A stretch of 5,861 nucleotides of DNA from Myxococcota bacterium (lineage in GTDB: Bacteria; Myxococcota_C; UBA6777): the NCBI GenBank assembly GCA_963169055.1, contig CAUJFU010000469.1, positions 1-5,861 of the forward strand, in the 5' to 3' direction. Positions 1 through 4,785 of this stretch are shown here, one piece after another. Both the position numbers and the translations under genes were made by a program. The notes beneath the pieces were generated by a model. The model had not been told where the DNA came from. It searched no databases and worked only from the letters and a program-made list of their open reading frames with translations. Every line of letters starts with the position of its first letter. Position 1 is the stretch's first letter.

Positions 1-12
1 AAAGTTCTATCC

Positions 13-621
13 TTAATCGTTTTGTTCGGGTGCGCGGAAGAGATTGGGATCGATGAGCAAGATCAGGAAGAGGACGGGAACCATCCACAAAGCGCGAGCA
101 AAGCCGATGGTGGGGATCAGAAGAAGCATCACCATCCCGACAGCGCCGACCATCAGGGTGCGCACATCCATTTCCATGCGCGAAAGCAGATCGGTGGCTT
201 GTTCGCGGATCTCGAGGCTGCTGTGTTTTTCGGCAAGATCAACAAGCAGCTTTCGGGCTTCGGGATAGTTGCCGTCTTGGAAGTGTTGTGCGGCTTGTTC
301 GAGGGTCGCGTTGCCTTCGGCGATGCGTGCGCGGGCAGCTTCGGATGCGCTTACAGGAACGGGCTTTTTAGAGCTTTCGACTTCGATAATCTCGATGGTT
401 TCGGTCTTGACAATGGTGACGTTGCCTTCACGGATCACTTCGGTGGATTCGATGAGGATCTCTTCTTTGATGGCGGGCTTTTTGGCTTTTGAAGCCGCCG
501 AGGTGCTGGCATTTTTCGAGGAGGCCGAACCAGCAGCTTTTGCTTCGGGGGCCTGAGCGGTTTTTTTGGTAGAGGTAGGGGAAGAGACGGGGGGAGAGGT
601 TACGTTTTTCTTTTTGCTCAT
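13..621 (-). CDS. Hypothetical TPR-like protein with two C-terminal membrane helices
   Basis: I do not recognise a named family for this 202-residue protein. Residues 1-50 are low-complexity, rich in Lys, Ala, Ser, Thr and Pro, like a disordered cytoplasmic linker. Residues 52-83 alternate acidic and branched hydrophobic residues (IKEEILIEST...VKTETIEIIEV), suggesting beta strands. Residues 103-150 look like one TPR-type helical pair (ATLEQAAQHFQDGNYPEARK followed by a second helix). Residues about 154-173 and 175-191 are strongly hydrophobic and should form a membrane hairpin or two short helices, leaving a short hydrophilic end (DPNLFRAPEQND). The ATG is preceded on the minus strand by AGAAAGG about 10 nt upstream, a modest ribosome site. 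The gene is transcribed divergently from rsmH and stops 12 bp from the window edge. The reading frame is convincing because of its composition and domain order; a membrane-anchored scaffold or adaptor role is only a guess. Confidence 0.75.
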   Translation of the reverse strand: MSKKKNVTSPPVSSPTSTKKTAQAPEAKAAGSASSKNASTSAASKAKKPAIKEEILIESTEVIREGNVTIVKTETIEIIEVESSKKPVPVSASEAARARIAEGNATLEQAAQHFQDGNYPEARKLLVDLAEKHSSLEIREQATDLLSRMEMDVRTLMVGAVGMVMLLLIPTIGFARALWMVPVLFLILLIDPNLFRAPEQND

Positions 622-771
622 CTGAAAAAAGCCTTTCTATCGCCGACAAGAGTAAGGGAGCCTTGTTGAAAGCAAAGGAATGTATACGTTGTCGCGTTGG
701 ATTTCCAAGCCCCTGATGCAAAGAATGAATTGAACTCCTTGAAAAAGAAAGAAAAAGGAAACAAACCAAAG
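622..771. promoter_or_regulatory. Divergent intergenic region, probable promoters for both flanking operons
   Basis: This 150-bp gap lies between two divergently oriented start codons, so promoters for both the minus-strand gene and the rsmH-ftsL-ftsI operon should lie here or in its edges. A perfect GTATAC palindrome sits at 682-687. On the minus strand TATACA (687-682) follows a TTGGAA box at 16-bp spacing, giving a weak sigma70-like pair (4/6 at each box). On the plus strand TATACG (683-688) has no good -35 box at normal spacing. No direct TGGG repeats of the MraZ-box kind were seen. The assignment rests on geometry more than on strong boxes. Confidence 0.35.
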
Positions 772-1743
772 ATGATCGAGCGAACACAGAAGGATCAACG
801 AAGCGAGTCAAAGCCTTGGCATCGGCCTGTTTTGCTCGAAGAAACCTTGGAGGGCTGGATTTATTCCGGGGCCAAGTACCTTGTGGATGGAACGGTGGGG
901 GGTGGAGGACACAGTGAGGCAGCATTGGAGCGATACCCGAATGTTCGGTTGTTAGGGCTGGATCGCGATCTGGATGCGCTTGCAGAAGCAGGGAAAACAT
1001 TGGCGCGGTTTGGCGATCGGGTACATCTACGGCAAGGGAGTTATGCGCGATTGGATCAGCATCTTGCGGCGATCGGCTGGCCCGCACAGGTGGATGGGAT
1101 CTTGTTGGATTTGGGGGTGAGTAGCCACCAACTGGATACAGCAGAGCGAGGCTTTAGCTTTCGGATGGACGGGGCGTTGGACATGCGCTTTGCACAAACA
1201 GGCGAAGACACCCCAACAGCCGCCGACTTGGTGAATCAAGCTTCCGAAGAAGAACTCACAGGATGGTTTCGAGAGTGGGGCGAGGAGCGCCAAGCCAAGC
1301 GGGTGGCGCGAGCGATCTTGCGTTGGCGCGAGCAGGAACGCATCGAAACAACAGCGCAATTGTTGGATTGTTTTGAGAGCGTGCTTGGGAGCCGTACCCC
1401 CAAAGGCCGGGTGCATCCCGCGACACGGTGTTTTCAAGCGTTGCGGATCGCCGTCAATCGAGAGTTTGAACACATCGACGCCTTTCTTGCGCGGTTTCCT
1501 GCTTGGTTGGTTTCAGGAGGACAGATCGCGATCATCTCGTTTCACTCTCTCGAAGATCGGCGCGTCAAGCAGCGCCTTCGTGCGCTTGCGACAGGAACGG
1601 ATGATCCGAATGTTCCGTTGATGGATCGGGATGATCCGACTTTTTCTTTGTTGCATCGCAAGCCGATCACAGGATCAGAAGAAGAGATCGAGCAGAATCC
1701 ACGCGCACGCAGCGCGCTCTTGCGTGCTGCCAAAAAACGTTAA
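772..1743 (+). CDS. rsmH: 16S rRNA (cytosine-1402-N4)-methyltransferase RsmH (MraW)
   Basis: RsmH is a cytoplasmic enzyme that uses S-adenosylmethionine to methylate N4 of C1402 in the 16S rRNA decoding centre; its gene is a standard early member of dcw clusters. The 323-residue product carries the family's signatures in order: HRPVLLEETLEGW (17-29), the SAM-binding DGTVGGGGHSEAAL (39-52), LDRD (63-66), DGILLDLGVSSHQLD (108-122), RGFSFRMDGALDMR (126-139), GEERQAKRVARAI (170-182), HPATRCFQALRIAVNREF (215-232), ISFHSLEDRRVK (255-266) and NPRARSALLRAA (309-320). Length is close to the E. coli enzyme (313). I chose the ATG at 772 because the homologous core begins about 15 residues later. AAGGA lies at 755-759, a rather long 12-nt spacing. 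An in-frame TTG at 697 would add 25 charged residues with no family match. The stop codon TAA overlaps an ATG (TAATG) that opens a small frame leading to ftsL. Confidence 0.96.
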   Translation: MIERTQKDQRSESKPWHRPVLLEETLEGWIYSGAKYLVDGTVGGGGHSEAALERYPNVRLLGLDRDLDALAEAGKTLARFGDRVHLRQGSYARLDQHLAAIGWPAQVDGILLDLGVSSHQLDTAERGFSFRMDGALDMRFAQTGEDTPTAADLVNQASEEELTGWFREWGEERQAKRVARAILRWREQERIETTAQLLDCFESVLGSRTPKGRVHPATRCFQALRIAVNREFEHIDAFLARFPAWLVSGGQIAIISFHSLEDRRVKQRLRALATGTDDPNVPLMDRDDPTFSLLHRKPITGSEEEIEQNPRARSALLRAAKKR

Positions 1744-1931
1744 TGCGGATTTTTTGTGCTTGGGGGCAGGACGGGCTACAAAAAGAGGAACCGAATCAAA
1801 AGCCGAGGGACCTTGGCTTTTCAGGTGCGCGACCTCTCGCTGGTGTGGGGCGACAGCACACCACTTTACCGCCAAGCGCGGCTCGGATGACTTCTTCTTT
1901 GAATGGGCAAGGGATACAGGGAAAAACATGA
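1743..1931 (+). CDS. Candidate 62-residue small ORF bridging rsmH and ftsL
   Basis: This frame begins at an ATG that overlaps the rsmH stop (TAATG) and ends in a TGA that overlaps the ftsL start (ATGA), so it fills the gap between the two genes exactly. Both junctions are classic arrangements for termination-reinitiation coupling. The product (MRIFCAWGQDGLQKEEPNQK... ending LNGQGIQGKT) matches no family I know, has no membrane segment, and looks low in secondary structure. There is no Shine-Dalgarno sequence before its ATG, so translation would depend on ribosomes leaving rsmH. By hand count about half of third codon positions are G or C, which does not settle whether it is coding. Both other plus-strand frames are also open across most of the gap. 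It may be a real small protein, a coupling leader, or chance. Confidence 0.25.
   Translation: MRIFCAWGQDGLQKEEPNQKPRDLGFSGARPLAGVGRQHTTLPPSAARMTSSLNGQGIQGKT
1917..1921 (+). promoter_or_regulatory. Ribosome binding site deciding the ftsL start
   Basis: CAGGG lies 6 nt before the ATG at 1928 and supports that start. The ftsL frame itself stays open far upstream into rsmH, so this site is what fixes the N-terminus. It also lies inside the overlapping 62-codon frame, which would deliver ribosomes close to it. Confidence 0.55.
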
Positions 1932-2377
1932 AGGGATTGACAGGACTGTTTCATCGGGCTCCCTCGGATCGGGAGCTGCTCAAAAGCCACATCGAACAAC
2001 CGAGCGTATGGCAGACCGCTTTTCCCGAGGAACGTCGGGGACAATGGCTGTATTGGTTGGCTATCGGCTTGTGTATTTGTGTGTTTACGGGGTTTGCGTT
2101 GCATCACATCCGCCTACACGCCGACACGATGCGATTGCGGCTGGCCTTGGGTGAGACCCAAAAGCAAGTCCTTGCCATCCAAATCGAACGCCGCCACCTC
2201 GAAAAAGAATGGGCCGAGCTGGTCGCGCCCGAGCGACTGATGCCGATGGCCATCCAAAAGCTCGGTCTGGTGGCCCCCAAACGCCACTTGATCGTTCGAC
2301 TGCCCAACAAAGAAATGCGCTCTCAAACAGGGGTTCATCTCGCACAGCGCAACATCTCCCACTCTTCTGCGCGTTGA
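1928..2377 (+). CDS. ftsL: FtsL-like cell division protein
   Basis: This 149-residue protein has the FtsL plan: a cytoplasmic N-terminus of about 39 residues, one membrane helix (about 40-58, WLYWLAIGLCICVFTGFAL), a periplasmic coiled-coil stretch rich in Leu, Gln, Glu and Arg (about 60-100), and the family-like end PERLMPMAIQKLGLVAPKR (101-119), which corresponds to the 'xRLExxAxxLGMxxP' region after the coiled coil. FtsL sequences diverge strongly, so position between rsmH and ftsI is important support. In characterised bacteria FtsL joins FtsB and FtsQ in the inner membrane and helps activate FtsI-FtsW septal synthesis. About 26 polar residues follow the LGLVAP motif. The frame is open upstream as far as rsmH, but the ATG at 1928 with CAGGG 6 nt before it is the best start. 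A 70-bp gap precedes ftsI. Confidence 0.8.
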   Translation: MKGLTGLFHRAPSDRELLKSHIEQPSVWQTAFPEERRGQWLYWLAIGLCICVFTGFALHHIRLHADTMRLRLALGETQKQVLAIQIERRHLEKEWAELVAPERLMPMAIQKLGLVAPKRHLIVRLPNKEMRSQTGVHLAQRNISHSSAR

Positions 2378-2437
2378 TCCTGCCCGCCCTGCCCCCGCTC
2401 ACCAAAAGACACAACCCCTCCTCCGATGGGTCGCCTT

Positions 2438-2441
2438 GGAG
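2438..2441 (+). promoter_or_regulatory. Ribosome binding site deciding the ftsI start
   Basis: GGAG stands 6 nt before the ATG at 2448. An in-frame TTG at 2436 overlaps this box and so cannot use it, which argues for the ATG and removes four residues from the longest possible reading. Confidence 0.65.
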
Positions 2442-2447
2442 AACGTC

Positions 2448-4514
2448 ATGTCATCAAAACCCACTCCCTCCTCGACACGCCAAACCAACACGCCTTATCC
2501 CGTCCCCAACGCAGCTTTTGGTTCGGGCAAGCGCATCATCTGGGTGATGTGCTTCTTGTCTGCCCTTTTTTCGATCTTGGGCTACCGTTCTTATCAACTC
2601 CAAGTCAAACAGCGCGAGTCGTTGTTGTCCTTGGTTCACGCAACGCAATACATCTACATCCGACAACAAGCCCAACGCGGCACGATCTACGATCGCAAGA
2701 TGGCTCCTCTTGCGTTGAGTGTGATCGTGGATTCGTTAGTCGCCAACCCACGCCTCATCTCCCAAGAACTCGATGCCGCGAGGCAATTGGCACGTATCCT
2801 CGATCTTTCGCCTCAAGAGCTGTACTGGAAACTCACCCGCGACGGTTCTTTTGTCTGGATCAAACGCCGTATCAGCAAGCACGAAGCCCAAGCCGTTCGC
2901 CAATTGCCCTTTTCTAAAAAGCTGCGCTTCGAGTCCGAAAGCCAACGCGTCTATCCAAATGGCCGATTGGCCGCCCATTTGCTAGGAGGAGTGGGCAGCG
3001 ACGGCAAAGGTTTGGGAGCTGCGGAGTTGGCGATGGAACCGCTGCTTCGGGGCAAGTCTCTATCGATCCGACGAATGCGCGATCCACAAGGTCGCCAGCT
3101 TTTGCGGGCGAAGGATCTGGAGTTGGCCCGCAAACGCGGTGCCGACTTGGTTCTGACCATCGACAAAAGCATCCAATACATCGCGGAAAGAGCAATGAAG
3201 CGGGCGATGGAAAAGACGCAGGCCAAGCGCGGTATTGCGATCGTGATGGAGCCAAACAGCGGCGATATCTTGGCGCTGGTGGTGAAACCAGACTTTGATC
3301 CAAACAAGTTTAGCGAAGCACAAGCTGTGATCCGCAATAACGCGGCCTTGTCGAACCCCTTTGAGCCGGGATCGACGATGAAGCCGATCACGATGGCTGC
3401 CGCCATGAGTATGGGGCTGGTCAAACCCGAAGAACGCATCCACGACGAAGGCGGTCGGATGCAGATCGGACGCCGAACGATCCGCGACGATCATCCGAAG
3501 AGACGGCCACTTACACCGTTGGAGATCATCAAATACTCCAGCAATATCTGCTCTGCCAAGCTCGGCTTTCGGATGGGCAAAGAGCGTTTTCATCAACAAC
3601 TCAAAGCCTTCGGATTTGGAGAGCGCTCAGATATCGGTCTTCCCGGGGAATCCCGAGGCATCCTGAGTTCTCCCCATCGTTGGTCGCAGATCGGCCTTGC
3701 GAATATCGCGTTTGGCCAAGGGATCGCCGTCACACCGATCCAACTAACAGCCGCGATCAACACCATCGCCAGCGACGGTTTGTACTACAAGCCCCGCCTG
3801 TTCAAGCAGATCATCGATCCAGAAGGCAAGGTCACACGCAAGTTTGAAACGGCCCCACGTCGCGTGATATCGAGCGATGTGGCCCGACGTGTCGGCCTAA
3901 TGATGGAATCTGTAATCGGAGCGCCGGATGGTACGGGGAAATCCGCACGAGTCGAAGGCGTTCGTGCAGGCGGAAAGACAGGAACCGCACAAAAGCCCAT
4001 CCCGGGAGGGCGAGGCTACGGGAAAGATCGCATCGGTTCTTTTGTGGGTTATGCGCCTGTGGATCAGCCCCGAATCACCGTACTTGTTGTAATCGATGAA
4101 CCCAAAAGCCCCTGCAAGTACGGCGGATGCACCGCAGCCCCCGCATGGAGCGAGATCGTTCGGGGCTCCTTGATCTATTTGGAAGTTCATACAGGCGAGC
4201 CGCTGCGATTTGCCCCGATCTCCCATGTGATGAAGCTCGCAGATGCGGACAAAACGCACGTCGCCAAAAAACTTCCCCTCCCACGCAACGCCGCAAAGCC
4301 CAAACAAAAAACCAAGATCGCTCTTCATTCGGCCAAACGCACCCGCCGCCTAGCACAGAACGCCAATCGCCCACACGCCAAGTCCACAAAAGCCCGTCAT
4401 TCCAGAGACACCGCACGGCCAAAGCGCTCTCGGCCCCCCAAAGCACGACGCTCCCGCATCCCCCCCAAACACCGACACAAACCCGCCAAACGCCGCTCTT
4501 TCGATATATGGTGA
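2448..4514 (+). CDS. ftsI: Septal peptidoglycan D,D-transpeptidase FtsI (class B PBP3), with basic C-terminal tail
   Basis: FtsI crosslinks peptidoglycan at the division septum, anchored in the inner membrane with its catalytic domain in the periplasm, working with FtsW. The 688-residue product has one membrane helix (about 29-46), the class B dimerisation-domain motif RGTIYDR (77-83), and all three penicillin-binding active-site motifs: S-T-M-K at 309-312 with Ser309 as nucleophile (FEPGSTMKP), S-S-N at 364-366, and K-T-G at 510-512 (GGKTGTAQK). Further hallmarks are GLANIAFGQGIAVTPIQLTAA (start 416), FVGYAPVDQPRITVLVVIDEP (start 532) and KYGGCTAAPAWSEI (557-570). It is about 100 residues longer than E. 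coli FtsI, mostly because of a tail from about 603 to 688 with 30 Lys/Arg and only two acidic residues. No PASTA domain is present, although many dcw-encoded FtsI-type PBPs outside the Enterobacteria carry one. Two close cysteines, C556 and C561, flank KYGG. The start is set by GGAG before 2448. Neighbours rsmH and ftsL support FtsI rather than the elongation PBP2. Confidence 0.94.
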   Translation: MSSKPTPSSTRQTNTPYPVPNAAFGSGKRIIWVMCFLSALFSILGYRSYQLQVKQRESLLSLVHATQYIYIRQQAQRGTIYDRKMAPLALSVIVDSLVANPRLISQELDAARQLARILDLSPQELYWKLTRDGSFVWIKRRISKHEAQAVRQLPFSKKLRFESESQRVYPNGRLAAHLLGGVGSDGKGLGAAELAMEPLLRGKSLSIRRMRDPQGRQLLRAKDLELARKRGADLVLTIDKSIQYIAERAMKRAMEKTQAKRGIAIVMEPNSGDILALVVKPDFDPNKFSEAQAVIRNNAALSNPFEPGSTMKPITMAAAMSMGLVKPEERIHDEGGRMQIGRRTIRDDHPKRRPLTPLEIIKYSSNICSAKLGFRMGKERFHQQLKAFGFGERSDIGLPGESRGILSSPHRWSQIGLANIAFGQGIAVTPIQLTAAINTIASDGLYYKPRLFKQIIDPEGKVTRKFETAPRRVISSDVARRVGLMMESVIGAPDGTGKSARVEGVRAGGKTGTAQKPIPGGRGYGKDRIGSFVGYAPVDQPRITVLVVIDEPKSPCKYGGCTAAPAWSEIVRGSLIYLEVHTGEPLRFAPISHVMKLADADKTHVAKKLPLPRNAAKPKQKTKIALHSAKRTRRLAQNANRPHAKSTKARHSRDTARPKRSRPPKARRSRIPPKHRHKPAKRRSFDIW

Positions 4515-4674
4515 TCAAGCCCACCAGATGCCGCGATGTGGGTGTGGTGCTCAAACCCACCTAGCATCGGGGTGCGGGGGCGTGATGCTCAACTTCCCCG
4601 ACATCGCAGTGTGATTGCACGACGATCGCTGGCGCAAGATCGTGCGCATCTTACGGGAAGGCACACAGCGAGAG

Positions 4675-4701
4675 TTGACAGTTTGAGGGATCTTCGATAA
4701 G
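4675..4701 (+). promoter_or_regulatory. Candidate sigma70-type promoter for the PEGA gene
   Basis: A perfect TTGACA lies at 4675-4680. The best -10 is GATAAG at 4696-4701, matching TATAAT at 4 of 6 positions with a short 15-bp spacer. It sits about 85 bp before the chosen start at 4786 and after the end of ftsI, a sensible place for an independent transcript. The -35 box is strong; the -10 and spacing are suboptimal, so this is a candidate only. Confidence 0.4.
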
Positions 4702-4773
4702 CACGAAGCAGACAAAACGATAGTCCAAACGGATCTTTCTGGGAGAGAGACAACCCGAAAAGCCGCTTGGGTT

Positions 4774-4778
4774 GGAGG
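4774..4778 (+). promoter_or_regulatory. Ribosome binding site deciding the PEGA-gene start
   Basis: GGAGG is a strong Shine-Dalgarno core. It lies 7 nt before the ATG at 4786 but only 1 nt before the in-frame ATG at 4780. Normal spacing therefore favours 4786 and removes the first two residues (Met-Trp) of the longer reading. Confidence 0.65.
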
Positions 4779-4785
4779 CATGTGG

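Larger units (their letters stand above)
4515..4785 (+). other. Intergenic region between ftsI and the PEGA gene
   Basis: I see no convincing gene here. The stretch starts with an imperfect direct repeat: TGATCAAGCCCACC (4512-4525, overlapping the ftsI stop) and TGCTCAAACCCACC (4548-4561), 12 of 14 identical and 36 bp apart. GTGGGT (4538-4543) can pair with ACCCAC (4555-4560), or GTGGG with CCCAC at 4520-4524, but no T-run follows, so I do not call a terminator. An 18-codon frame (4508-4564) overlaps the ftsI stop in ATGGTGA but has no other support. The frame that leads into the PEGA gene is broken here by TGA at 4612 and 4684. A likely promoter lies at 4675-4701. Confidence 0.5.

Noticed and set aside
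697-771. Upstream TTG start adding 25 residues to RsmH
   Set aside because: The added Lys/Glu/Asn-rich stretch has no counterpart in the family, and an ATG at 772 gives the usual length.
428-1087. 219-codon minus-strand frame overlapping the unknown gene and rsmH
   Set aside because: It runs antisense to clear coding sequence, has Arg/Pro/His/Ser-rich composition typical of shadows, and matches no family.
1631-1927. Longer N-terminus for FtsL in the open frame reaching into rsmH
   Set aside because: It would overlap the end of rsmH in another frame, and the ATG at 1928 has a well-spaced ribosome site and gives a normal FtsL layout.
2426-2917. 163-codon plus-strand frame overlapping the start of ftsI
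   Set aside because: It is a +1-type shadow of FtsI with no ribosome site; the FtsI frame has the membrane helix and RGTIYDR motif there.
3060-3599. 179-codon minus-strand frame inside ftsI
   Set aside because: Antisense to the FtsI transpeptidase domain with its active-site motifs; no independent support.
4538-4560. GTGGGT/ACCCAC hairpin as an ftsI terminator
   Set aside because: The stem is only 6 bp with an 11-nt loop and no T-run follows.
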